A stretch of 38,147 nucleotides of DNA from the IMG/VR virus record IMGVR_UViG_3300044619_002514, positions 1-38,147 of that record. One strand, 5' to 3'. This document shows positions 6,396-12,248 of this stretch, one piece after another; within the stretch, counting starts at the first letter, position 1, and every line of letters starts with the position of its first letter. The notes under the pieces are model-generated. The model searched no databases and was not told the origin of the DNA. It saw only the letters and a list, made by a program, of their open reading frames with translations. A program made the translations under genes and the position numbers. Origin of the DNA: a virus.

Positions 6396-6424
6396 ATTAT
6401 GGCATTGTTTTTCTGGTCTGTCAA
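6396..6424 (-). promoter_or_regulatory. Consensus promoter for the 104-residue gene
   Basis: TTGACA at 6424-6419, 17 nt, then CATAAT at 6401-6396, read leftward. Confidence 0.85.
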
Positions 6425-6434
6425 CCTTTTAGGG

Positions 6435-6460
6435 AGTGGACAGTTTAGGAACTGTCCATT
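6435..6460. repeat. Dyad AGTGGACAGT-N6-ACTGTCCATT
   Basis: Member of the same dyad family as 5992-6017, here with one arm mismatch. It lies just after the stop of the 6487-6783 gene. Confidence 0.65.
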
Positions 6461-6486
6461 GTCTAAGCCCTTAGTTACGGGTTATA

Positions 6487-6783
6487 CTAGTCGATACTGG
6501 CGTAATCCCCATAGTAACAATCACAGAATTTATTCTCACTTTCAGGGTCTGTCCAGTCTATGACTACATTCCCAGAGCTAAGTTCTAAGTCGGCCATAAA
6601 GTCAGTAATACCGGAATAATCACCAGCATTATCTATTAACCATTTTTTAACTACTTCCTTTACTTCATGTCCTTCTTTAACTTTTTCCTCAATGTCATAT
6701 AATTCCCGGCTGTCAAGAGTAATTCCTAGACACTGAAATTGGTCATACCATCTTACGAAGCTTTTAACTACTGTGTACTTCAT
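6487..6783 (-). CDS. Hypothetical protein, 98 residues, paralogue of 6044-6358
   Basis: I start it at ATG 6783 because the paralogue begins with the same MKY-VVKSFVR. An upstream ATG at 6849 would sit inside the -35 box of its own promoter. Compared with the paralogue it lacks a few residues near position 13 and diverges in the middle, but GNVVIDWTDPESENKF and YYGDYASID are kept. The unchanged ends suggest constraint on the C-terminal part. Function unknown. Confidence 0.7.
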   Translation of the reverse strand: MKYTVVKSFVRWYDQFQCLGITLDSRELYDIEEKVKEGHEVKEVVKKWLIDNAGDYSGITDFMADLELSSGNVVIDWTDPESENKFCDCYYGDYASID

Positions 6784-6820
6784 GATTATCGCTTTCCTGT
6801 TTGTTTTGGTTGATGTATCT

Positions 6821-6849
6821 ATTATGGCATTGTTTTTCTGTCCTGTCAA
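6821..6849 (-). promoter_or_regulatory. Consensus promoter for the 98-residue gene
   Basis: TTGACA at 6849-6844, 17 nt, then CATAAT at 6826-6821, read leftward. Confidence 0.85.
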
Positions 6850-6859
6850 CCTTTTTGGG

Positions 6860-6885
6860 AGTGGACAGTTTAGAAAGTGTCCACT
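6860..6885. repeat. Dyad AGTGGACA-N10-TGTCCACT
   Basis: Perfect arms at 6860-6867 and 6878-6885. It overlaps the stop codon of the 6884-7114 gene. Confidence 0.7.
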
Positions 6886-7114
6886 AGGGGTTGAATTGGG
6901 GATAACTGTCTCTCAAGATGTCTCTGTAATCTTGACAGTATTCACTAAAGTCAAAACTGTTACTTCCCATATAGATTGTCCGTACCAATTGATTACCGTG
7001 CAAATGGTACACCCGGCGACTAAAAAATCCTACTCCCCGTTCTATATATCGGGGGAAAATTTCCCCATTGGGTTTAGGGTAATTTCCTATAAATATTTTG
7101 CTCTCGTCTATCAC
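6884..7114 (-). CDS. Hypothetical protein, 76 residues, GTG start
   Basis: The start is GTG 7114, chosen because AGGAG lies 7-11 nt upstream. The sequence reads IDESKIFIGNYPKPNGEIFP and then IERGVGFFSRRVYHLHGNQL, a basic and aromatic stretch, with a C-terminal FSEYCQDYRDILRDSYPQF. No family is recognised. It is the most upstream gene of the left block, with its own consensus promoter at 7148-7176. Confidence 0.6.
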   Translation of the reverse strand: MIDESKIFIGNYPKPNGEIFPRYIERGVGFFSRRVYHLHGNQLVRTIYMGSNSFDFSEYCQDYRDILRDSYPQFNP

Positions 7115-7147
7115 TTGTTTGACTCCTATGTTTCGGCTTATGTGTCT

Positions 7148-7176
7148 ATTATGGCATTGTTCATCTGGTCTGTCAA
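7148..7176 (-). promoter_or_regulatory. Consensus promoter for the 76-residue gene
   Basis: TTGACA at 7176-7171, 17 nt, then CATAAT at 7153-7148, read leftward. Confidence 0.85.
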
Positions 7177-7186
7177 GTCTTTTTGG

Positions 7187-7212
7187 AGTGGACAGTTTAG
7201 AAAGTGTCCACT
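7187..7212. repeat. Dyad AGTGGACA-N10-TGTCCACT
   Basis: Perfect arms at 7187-7194 and 7205-7212. A further half site (AGTGGACA) lies at 7327-7334. Confidence 0.7.
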
Positions 7213-7291
7213 AGGGGTTTTACTAGGGATACTTCACATTGTTTTGATTGGTTCCCACTTGTTTGACTCCTGTTTTTCTTTCGATGTCACT

Positions 7292-7321
7292 ACTATAGCA
7301 GTGTTTTCTATGGTAGTGCAA
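7292..7321 (-). promoter_or_regulatory. Promoter-like site without a gene
   Basis: TTGCAC (7321-7316), 18 nt, then TATAGT (7297-7292), read leftward. The expected gene is missing: the next ATG (7239) is followed at once by TGA. It looks like a decayed or emptied cassette. Confidence 0.4.
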
Positions 7322-7374
7322 CCCCTAGTGGACACTTTGATAATTGGCACACTGGGTAATATTTACCCCTCTTT

Positions 7375-7425
7375 CCTATGTCTAGTACAAGTGTACCAAA
7401 GAGTGGGCTTCATCGGCTGACGTGA
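7375..7425. repeat. 51-bp direct repeat, copy 1, with operator-like dyad
   Basis: It matches 7630-7680 with one mismatch, 255 bp apart. It includes the dyad AGTACA-AG-TGTACC (7384-7397) followed by gtgggcttcatcggctgacg. Confidence 0.85.
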
Positions 7426-7519
7426 AAGCCTTATTTGTACCTGCAATTCATTTACCACAGGTTAAGATTTGGTTATGGTTGGCGGGAAAGCCTTATTCGT
7501 GCCTGCAATACCTTTTACA

Positions 7520-7628
7520 CTTAACCCAGTCTTAACCAGTCTTAACCCAGTCTTAACCAGTCTTAACCCAGTCTTAACCCAGTCTTAACCCAGTCTTTAC
7601 CAGTCTTAACCCAGTCTTTACCAGTCTT
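7520..7628. repeat. Tandem array of about ten 11-12-nt units (CTTAACCCAGT)
   Basis: The unit cttaaccCagt is repeated head to tail with small length changes. It lies between the two copies of the 51-bp repeat, in the gene-free stretch 7115-7821. Nothing in it is coding. Confidence 0.9.
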
Positions 7629-7629
7629 C

Positions 7630-7680
7630 CCTATGTCTAGTACAAGTGTACCAAAGGGTGGGCTTCATCGGCTGACGTGA
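7630..7680. repeat. 51-bp direct repeat, copy 2, with operator-like dyad
   Basis: Second copy of 7375-7425. It carries the dyad at 7639-7652 (AGTACA-AG-TGTACC). Confidence 0.85.
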
Positions 7681-7740
7681 GACTCAGATTTGTGCCTGCA
7701 ATGCTTTTTTCGCCCTAAACACCACTTCAACCCTCGGACT

Positions 7741-7754
7741 AGTACAAGTGTACT
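7741..7754. promoter_or_regulatory. Perfect dyad AGTACA-AG-TGTACT, candidate operator
   Basis: This is the best copy of a dyad family that recurs at 7384, 7639, 8489, 9735, 10235 and 10431. It lies just before the late-type motif at 7764-7782, where a bound repressor could block transcription of the 7822 gene. Confidence 0.6.
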
Positions 7755-7763
7755 AGGGTGGGA

Positions 7764-7782
7764 GGGGTGTACGCCCAAACTA
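7764..7782 (+). promoter_or_regulatory. ACGCCCAAACTA motif, candidate phage late promoter
   Basis: The copy core ACGCCCAAACTA begins 51 nt before the ATG at 7822. It is the first of ten copies of the consensus GACAATAACGCCCAAACTA at the heads of rightward units. Confidence 0.55.
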
Positions 7783-7821
7783 TATTGGACAAGATAATTA
7801 TTCCTAGCTAGGATAGAAAAT

Positions 7822-8106
7822 ATGGCTTTAACTTTTGCCCCCCCAGTCCCCGCAAGTGGACATTATCAACTAGACCCTTTATACGTTAACTCCGGTGTTG
7901 ACATCGTTCGTGCTTCTTACGGTTATAATTTGAATGGTACTGCTGATGCTGACCAATTACTTCAACGTCAAGCCATCATTGCTCTTTTAGAGTTTGCTAT
8001 CGAAGATACCGCTTTCGTTAATGCTATTCAGGCAATTGCCGCTACTGCTGGTGTTACTACCCCTGCTTCCTTCGTTTCGGCGATGGTTACTAAATTAACT
8101 GCTTAA
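7822..8106 (+). CDS. Small Ala/Thr-rich protein, 94 residues
   Basis: The ATG at 7822 has AGGA about ten nt upstream. The protein is alanine-rich (AIQAIAATAGVTTPASFVSAMV) with no charged clusters and no membrane helix. It reads like a small virion or abundant structural protein. Codon use is regular and the sequence is well kept. I do not recognise a family. It heads a rightward pair with the membrane protein at 8154 and is preceded by the operator-like dyad and the late-type motif. Confidence 0.65.
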   Translation: MALTFAPPVPASGHYQLDPLYVNSGVDIVRASYGYNLNGTADADQLLQRQAIIALLEFAIEDTAFVNAIQAIAATAGVTTPASFVSAMVTKLTA

Positions 8107-8153
8107 TCCGTCCTAATCTGGGTCTGATTCAGCCTTAACCAAGCCCCCCAGTC

Positions 8154-8393
8154 ATGGGTGGGTATTTTTTTGTACCTATTCCCCTTATTGCAGGCATATT
8201 ATTATTAAGTCACAAACCCCCTACCATAATGGTTTTTTTATTGCTTTTAGCTTCTTTAATGGTCTTTGCCATTACTATTGTAGCCATTGTTGGTTTACTG
8301 TTGGCTTACCGTCAACCTCCTGAACCTCAACGCTTTGATGATTTATCCGATTTCGATTTATTAGACCCTAGGGAATTTGCTGACCGTAATTAA
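8154..8393 (+). CDS. Small membrane protein, 79 residues, holin candidate
   Basis: Two hydrophobic segments, residues about 3-20 (GYFFVPIPLIAGILLLS) and 26-51 (IMVFLLLLASLMVFAITIVA and on), are followed by an acidic cytoplasmic-type tail (FDDLSDFDLLDPREFADRN). Size and layout fit a small holin, but no lysis gene lies nearby, so other membrane roles are equally possible. The ATG at 8154 lacks a strong ribosome site. It sits next to a C-rich/G-rich hairpin followed by T7, so translation or termination might be controlled there. A shorter start at 8229 is possible. Confidence 0.55.
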   Translation: MGGYFFVPIPLIAGILLLSHKPPTIMVFLLLLASLMVFAITIVAIVGLLLAYRQPPEPQRFDDLSDFDLLDPREFADRN

Positions 8394-8488
8394 ACTGTCA
8401 ACAACCACACATTTTTGTTGTCTTCTAATGGGTGATAAGGGGTCATCCTTTTGGGTGATGGGTGTGGATAACTTTTACCCTCTTGAGT

Positions 8489-8502
8489 AGTACAAATGAA
8501 CT
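8489..8502. promoter_or_regulatory. Dyad AGTACA-AA-TGAACT
   Basis: Variant of the AGTACA-N2-TGTACT family, placed one base before the 26-bp palindrome. Confidence 0.45.
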
Positions 8503-8528
8503 ATTATATAACTATATAGTTATATAAT
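8503..8528. repeat. 26-bp perfect AT-rich palindrome
   Basis: ATTATATAACTAT followed by its exact reverse complement. It lies in the 8394-8905 stretch without a large gene. Confidence 0.85.
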
Positions 8529-8671
8529 TATATGGTCAAAAAGTGCTTTTTGTGTGGCTGAAATCAGCCCCTAACCCTAAACCTTCCTAATTTCGCCTCT
8601 AAAATGATGTATATCAAACTCCTGGTCGGTATTGGTTTTCTCTGGTCAACCTAAAGGATTGTGAGACAATT

Positions 8672-8782
8672 ATGAAAAAGAGTTATGGTGGATTTTACCA
8701 TTATTTGGGGTTGGGGGGCAAAAAGAGTTATGGTGAAATTTACCATTATTATTCTTGGGTTGAGGGGGGGGAGATTTGTTGA
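8672..8782 (+). CDS. Possible 36-residue peptide with an internal repeat
   Basis: From ATG 8672 a short frame encodes KKSYGGFYHY and, sixteen residues later, KKSYGEIYHY, ending at TGA 8782. The underlying DNA repeat (about 35 nt, twice) also forms two imperfect palindromes, ATGGT..ACCAT, at 8684-8700 and 8729-8745. The repeat may therefore be a pair of protein-binding sites rather than a gene. An AAAGGA lies 13 nt upstream, which is rather far for a ribosome site. Confidence 0.3.
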   Translation: MKKSYGGFYHYLGLGGKKSYGEIYHYYSWVEGGEIC

Positions 8783-8852
8783 GAAATGTTTCTTCGGTTA
8801 AAACCCTTTGAGTGTCTTATCGTACCTGAGATTGGCTCAGGGTCAGCCTTTT

Positions 8853-8871
8853 AGACTATACGCCCAATCCA
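8853..8871 (+). promoter_or_regulatory. ACGCCCAAT motif, candidate phage late promoter
   Basis: TTAGACTATACGCCCAATCC fits the consensus. The core is 46 nt before ATG 8906. Confidence 0.55.
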
Positions 8872-8905
8872 GAAATTGGATTCTAAAACTTTTTATAGAG
8901 GGATA

Positions 8906-9397
8906 ATGAGAAAGAAAGACGTTAGAATGAGCAAAGAGGTCGTGGAACAAACCAAAAAATTGTTCCAAATCTATAAACTGGGAGGGGTGTCTGTTAGGAC
9001 TTTGGCAGAACGGTTCGATATTCCTTGGACTACTTTAAGAGATAGATTTCGTTCCCAATATGGTAAACAGTATACCAAACATAGAGCAGATGAAGGGACT
9101 GTCCATGCTGTGATTAAAGAACATTTAAGTCGTCTAGAAGGTATTCACTTACGCAGGGCGGCTGAATGGTATCGGAAGAATCAAGCAGAACTCCTAATGC
9201 AAGCTCTTGAAGACCAAATGAATCCAGGGCAACGACCTAAAGTATATACCGAACGTCGTATGGATTCTGATACCAAAGCTATGTGTCGTTTGAACCATGA
9301 TATAGGGTCTTCTCCTTATTTATCCGATGGTAGGTATGAACCTAAAATCGATGGTGAAGATTCTGACGAACCTTTACCCTCTGACTTTTGGGATTAA
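8906..9397 (+). CDS. Helix-turn-helix DNA-binding protein, possible small terminase subunit
   Basis: I choose ATG 8906, which has a GAGGG ribosome site. A TTG at 8876 would add ten residues. Residues about 24-48 (GGVSVRTLAERFDIPWTTLRDRF) are a psq-type helix-turn-helix, followed by a basic stretch (RSQYGKQYTKHR) and a charged helical body. The C-terminus is acidic (DGEDSDEPLPSDFWD). HTH proteins of this size just before a packaging-like zone are often small terminase subunits. No large subunit is nearby, so a transcription regulator is an alternative. A late-type motif lies 46 nt upstream. Confidence 0.6.
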   Translation: MRKKDVRMSKEVVEQTKKLFQIYKLGGVSVRTLAERFDIPWTTLRDRFRSQYGKQYTKHRADEGTVHAVIKEHLSRLEGIHLRRAAEWYRKNQAELLMQALEDQMNPGQRPKVYTERRMDSDTKAMCRLNHDIGSSPYLSDGRYEPKIDGEDSDEPLPSDFWD

Positions 9398-9400
9398 TTG

Positions 9401-9496
9401 GGTCTAACGGGGTCTGGCTGGGTCTAACGGGGTCTGGCTGGGTCTAACGGGGTCTGGCTGGGTCTAACGGGGTCTGGCTGGGTCTAACGGGGTCTG
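9401..9496. repeat. Five tandem 20-bp repeats (GGTCTAACGGGGTCTGGCTG)
   Basis: The 20-nt unit repeats exactly four times, with a fifth copy diverging after 16 nt. It begins just after the HTH gene. The size matches plasmid or phage iterons. Confidence 0.95.
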
Positions 9497-9665
9497 ACCC
9501 ATCCTCAACCAACCTTAACCAACCTCTACCATACCTTAACCAACCTCTACCATACCTGACCCATCCTCAACCATACCTTAACCAACCTCTACCATACCTG
9601 ACCCATCCTCAACCATACCTTAACCAACCTCTACCATACCTTAACCAACCTCTACCATACCTGAC
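9497..9665. repeat. Composite tandem repeats of ACCTTAACC / CTCTACCAT units
   Basis: Units such as ccttaaccaacctctaccat and ctgacccatcctcaaccata alternate in a higher-order pattern. One strand is pyrimidine-rich and there is no reading frame. Confidence 0.9.
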
Positions 9666-9674
9666 CCCCCCTGA

Positions 9675-9695
9675 CCCCTTTGGAAGGGGTTTTTT
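9675..9695 (+). terminator. Rho-independent terminator
   Basis: CCCCTT-tgg-AAGGGG followed by TTTTTT. It would end rightward transcription of the HTH gene after the repeat arrays. Confidence 0.8.
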
Positions 9696-9734
9696 ATTGT
9701 CTTCCCCCCGTCTGCCCCGGTTAAGCTGGGGTGT

Positions 9735-9748
9735 GGTTCAAATGTACT
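9735..9748. promoter_or_regulatory. Dyad GGTTCA-AA-TGTACT
   Basis: Variant of the AGTACA-N2-TGTACT family. A second degenerate half (GATGAACT) follows at about 9757. Confidence 0.4.
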
Positions 9749-9760
9749 AGACAAAGATGA

Positions 9761-9869
9761 ACTAGGGGGGTAGGGGGGGGGGGTTCTCTTTTTTCAGGGC
9801 GACCCTTCCTATTCCATCCCCCCCAAGTTTAACGGGGCTTAACTGGGTTTGACCCCCCAGACCCCCTTT
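9761..9869. repeat. 110-bp direct repeat, copy 1, with G-run
   Basis: It begins with an almost unbroken G run (actaggggggtaggggggggg). It continues through tttttcagggcgaccc to aactgggtttgaccccccag. It matches 10094-10201. The G-run could form a quadruplex. Confidence 0.8.
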
Positions 9870-10093
9870 GACCTTGGGTGTGAGTATTTATACCTATCCC
9901 TAAAGACATAGTACGGGTTTTGACCTGACCAGACCCCGTTTAACCCCTTCAACCCAACCTGACCCAGTTAGCTAAGGGTGGAAGTGGGGGGGTTCTTGGG
10001 TTTTTTTTTATGGAGACCTCCTTGATTCCACTTGGTCGGATTGGGTTTGACCCTGCCAACCCCAGCCTAAACCAACCAGCCCCAGCCATTCCC

Positions 10094-10201
10094 TACTAGG
10101 GGGGTAGGGGGGTTAGGTTGGTTTTTCAGGGCGACCCCCCTTATTTCACCCCTCCCAAGTTTAACAGGGCTTAACTGGGTTTGACCCCCCAGACCCCCTT
10201 T
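10094..10201. repeat. 110-bp direct repeat, copy 2
   Basis: Second copy of 9761-9869, with the same order of G-run, cagggcgaccc and the aactgggtttgaccccccag end. Confidence 0.8.
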
Positions 10202-10234
10202 TAACCCAGCCCCGACCATTCTAGCCCTATTTCT

Positions 10235-10248
10235 AATACATTTGTACT
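10235..10248. promoter_or_regulatory. Dyad AATACA-TT-TGTACT
   Basis: Variant of the AGTACA-N2-TGTACT family. Confidence 0.4.
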
Positions 10249-10320
10249 ATATTAATCCACAACTGGGGGGGTTCGAGGCATTTTTCACCCCCCCCTAGTT
10301 TCCCCTTTAGACTCTGATGA

Positions 10321-10440
10321 AACCCAGTCTGGTCATGTTCAACCCAGTCTGGTCATGTTCAACCCAGTCTGGTCATGTTCAACCCAGTCTGGTCATGTTC
10401 AACCCAGTCTGGTCATGTTCAACCCAGTCTGGTACAAGTG
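10321..10440. repeat. Six tandem 20-bp repeats (AACCCAGTCTGGTCATGTTC)
   Basis: Five exact copies are followed by a sixth that changes after ten nt into the dyad GGTACA-AG-TGTACT (10431-10444). The array therefore ends directly in a candidate operator. Confidence 0.95.
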
Positions 10441-10444
10441 TACT
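10431..10444. promoter_or_regulatory. Dyad GGTACA-AG-TGTACT, candidate operator
   Basis: Near-perfect member of the dyad family, fused to the end of the 20-bp repeat array. Confidence 0.5.
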
Positions 10445-10645
10445 AAGGGTCTAACAAGTAGGGGGGTTACTTGAATCTGAAATTCTCTCCGAACCCCCCT
10501 ACTTGCCCCCTTAGAACCAGGTGAAACCCAGACAGGACAAGGTTTCCAGGTTGCCTCCTGACTTCCCCTATTAGGACTTAATTGCCGTTGTTGATGATGG
10601 TTAGACCAAGTTTAAAAATCTGTCAAAAGTTCAGTGTTTTATGGG

Positions 10646-10674
10646 TTGCAAATTTTTCACGCCCAAGTTATAAT
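10646..10674 (+). promoter_or_regulatory. Host-type promoter, rightward, in the gene-free zone
   Basis: TTGCAA, exactly 17 nt, then TATAAT. The spacer contains CACGCCCAA, which resembles the core of the late-type motif, so the site might be read by either form of polymerase. Confidence 0.65.
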
Positions 10675-10680
10675 AGGGAG

Positions 10681-10900
10681 AGAGTCTTGAGGTCAAATTA
10701 TACTCTAGGACAAACATTTAACCTACCCATTTTTAGGAAATGTATAAATGGATACATTTTGAGTCAAACTGGGGCTTAAGGGACACCAACATCGTCAAAC
10801 CATTCCAGCACGGGGTTTGCGGGGGATTTGCCAAGTCGAAACTGGAGTAGATAGGGTTAACTGGGGAATTGATGTCCTATGACATAAAAAACCAAAGCAA
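10681..10900 (+). ncRNA. Candidate small RNA downstream of a good promoter
   Basis: A transcript starting near 10681 would contain two small hairpins. These are AGAGT/ACTCT (10681-10705) and AAATGTAT-N6-ATACATTT (10738-10759). It would also contain ATGTC/GACAT near 10870. The only frame inside it is 36 residues (10740-10850) with a badly placed ribosome site. The 3' end is a guess, because no intrinsic terminator is clear. Confidence 0.3.
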
Positions 10901-10983
10901 CCCCCCACTTGATGGGTTAAAACAGGGCTATATCTTTAGAGGTAGGTATAAATACTCATACCTTGTGCATAACGGTTAGTCGA

Positions 10984-11132
10984 GGGCAGTGCGGGGGGAA
11001 TTAGTCCTCCCCTGTAGAAAAAACTAACCTACCCCCCTACCCCCCCTAGGAGATGAGAGACTGGTTAGGTTGGGGCAGTGCGGGGGGAATTAGGTCTCCC
11101 CTGTAGAAAAAAAAAACCTATCCACCCCCCTA
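10984..11132. repeat. Duplicated element GGGCAGTGCGGGGGGAATTAG, 89 bp apart
   Basis: Copies start at 10984 and 11073. Each has a G6 run facing CTCCCC or TCTCCCC, which could pair, followed by TGTAGAAAAAA and a C-rich stretch. It lies at the right side of the gene-free zone. Confidence 0.75.
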
Positions 11133-11309
11133 CCTACCCTGTTGACGGGTTAACCTGGAAACTCTACAGGGTCGGGACATCATTAACAACTAGGGGGGTT
11201 ATTTTAGGATTCAGACCCCCCTAGTTGGGAATTTAATACCTAAAACAAATAGGGTTTTATCAACTCTAAACAGGTTAGACATTGATAAACCCTATTCGCT
11301 ATGTTAGCC

Positions 11310-12080
11310 TTACTCTAAACCAATTTGTTTGATTTTGCCAATTTCACAAGCCTTTTTGACAGCTTCAAATGGTTCTAAACCATCTTCAACAATAAATCTG
11401 GAAGCTAATTCTTCTGCAAACTTTAGCTCTCTTAAGGCTTCAGTAGGAATATGGTCACGGATAGCTCCTGATTCCTTAAGTTGATAGTGGTCTTTGGCTT
11501 GTTTTGATTTAACGCCTAAGACTACCCCATTGAGATAGTCTGTAGAATTAGGATAGATGTACTTTTTGTAATTAGAACTTAGTTCTAGGTTATTTTCCAA
11601 ATAATATTTGAAAGAGTCAGTTAGGGTGCGTCGGGCGATTTTGCTTTCAACTCTGGTTTGGAGACGGTCATTGCGTTCTTCTTCAGTACGTTGGATATTG
11701 AAAGCAGAATCAGCCCGACGTTCTAGAGTTTCAATTGCACAAGCGGCTAAAAGCAGACTGGCTTTGATATTGCCGTCAGCCGCAAACAATAACCAGAAGT
11801 TCGGGACATCAGTTAAACTTATGGAATTAATTTCTAGTCCAGTTCCTTCAATTTTGACTTTTTCGATGCACCCAAAACCCTGTGGTACTAAGGCTTTTGC
11901 CTGTTTTGAGGTGATTTTTTCGATGAACCGTTTAGCCGCTTGTTTCGTTGAATAGTCGTCATCAGCAATACTTATGAATGCTTGAGTTTGACTCATCCGA
12001 TAGCTACCATTGGGTAATTGATAAACGTCTAGTTCAAGAGAACCAAGTTTAATGATTGCTTTTTTGGCTTTGTTGTCCAT
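11310..12080 (-). CDS. KilA-N/Bro-like regulatory protein, 256 residues
   Basis: I start it at ATG 12080, because an upstream ATG (12125) lies inside the promoter. The N-terminus (KLGSLELDVYQLPNGSYRMS) and the C-terminus (IYPNSTDYLNGVVLGVKSKQ, then LRELKFAEELASRFIVEDGL) recall a family found in cyanobacteria and their phages. I believe that family is related to antirepressor-type DNA-binding proteins. The middle has a charged helix with many Arg and Glu (RTEEERNDRLQTRVESKIAR). The call is from memory. The promoter at 12125-12152 is host-type, so the gene is likely early. It is divergent from the scaffold gene, with the late motif between them. Confidence 0.6.
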   Translation of the reverse strand: MDNKAKKAIIKLGSLELDVYQLPNGSYRMSQTQAFISIADDDYSTKQAAKRFIEKITSKQAKALVPQGFGCIEKVKIEGTGLEINSISLTDVPNFWLLFAADGNIKASLLLAACAIETLERRADSAFNIQRTEEERNDRLQTRVESKIARRTLTDSFKYYLENNLELSSNYKKYIYPNSTDYLNGVVLGVKSKQAKDHYQLKESGAIRDHIPTEALRELKFAEELASRFIVEDGLEPFEAVKKACEIGKIKQIGLE

Positions 12081-12124
12081 AGCTAAATTCCGGTCTGTGA
12101 AAAAGAATAACAGACCATAAATCA

Positions 12125-12152
12125 ATTATGGCAAATTGTTTGAATTTGTCAA
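12125..12152 (-). promoter_or_regulatory. Host-type promoter for the 256-residue regulator
   Basis: TTGACA at 12152-12147, 16 nt, then CATAAT at 12130-12125, read leftward. Confidence 0.7.
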
Positions 12153-12194
12153 TGTCCAGACAATGTGAAAATACGGAAATCCTGACCCCTGTTA

Positions 12195-12213
12195 GACAAT
12201 AACGCCCAAAGCA
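12195..12213 (+). promoter_or_regulatory. Late-type motif before the scaffold gene
   Basis: GACAATAACGCCCAAAGCA. Its core is 47 nt before ATG 12249. A half operator (AAGTGTACA) lies at 12228-12236, between motif and gene. Confidence 0.6.
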
Positions 12214-12248
12214 GAAAATGTAAACCCAAGTGTACAATTAAAAGAGAT

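Larger units (their letters stand above)
9398..11309. other. 1.9-kb gene-free zone rich in repeats, candidate origin or packaging region
   Basis: No convincing gene is present between the HTH gene and the leftward regulator. The zone holds two arrays of 20-bp direct repeats, a composite pyrimidine-rich array, a duplicated 110-bp G/C-run element, dyads of the AGTACA family, a host-type promoter with a possible RNA, and a duplicated hairpin element at 10984 and 11073. Iteron-like repeats and strand-biased G and C runs are typical of replication origins and packaging sites. Which one applies cannot be decided here. Confidence 0.55.

Noticed and set aside
6773-7420. 215-residue rightward frame opposite early genes
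   Set aside because: It runs across repeated promoters and dyads and lies antisense to the 6884-7114 gene. Its internal repeats are the DNA repeats in translation.
7115-7821. Integrase attachment site or insertion sequence in the repeat zone
   Set aside because: There is no integrase or transposase, no terminal inverted repeats and no target duplication. The repeats are short tandem units.
9730-9760. tRNA-like GGTTCAAAT box
   Set aside because: There are no matching acceptor or anticodon stems around it. The site fits the dyad family better.
9401-10440. CRISPR array
   Set aside because: The 20-bp repeats are directly tandem with no unique spacers, and there are no cas genes.
10582-10779. 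65-residue rightward frame in the gene-free zone
   Set aside because: It begins at a weak TTG without a ribosome site, and it contains a complete host-type promoter. The composition is not protein-like.
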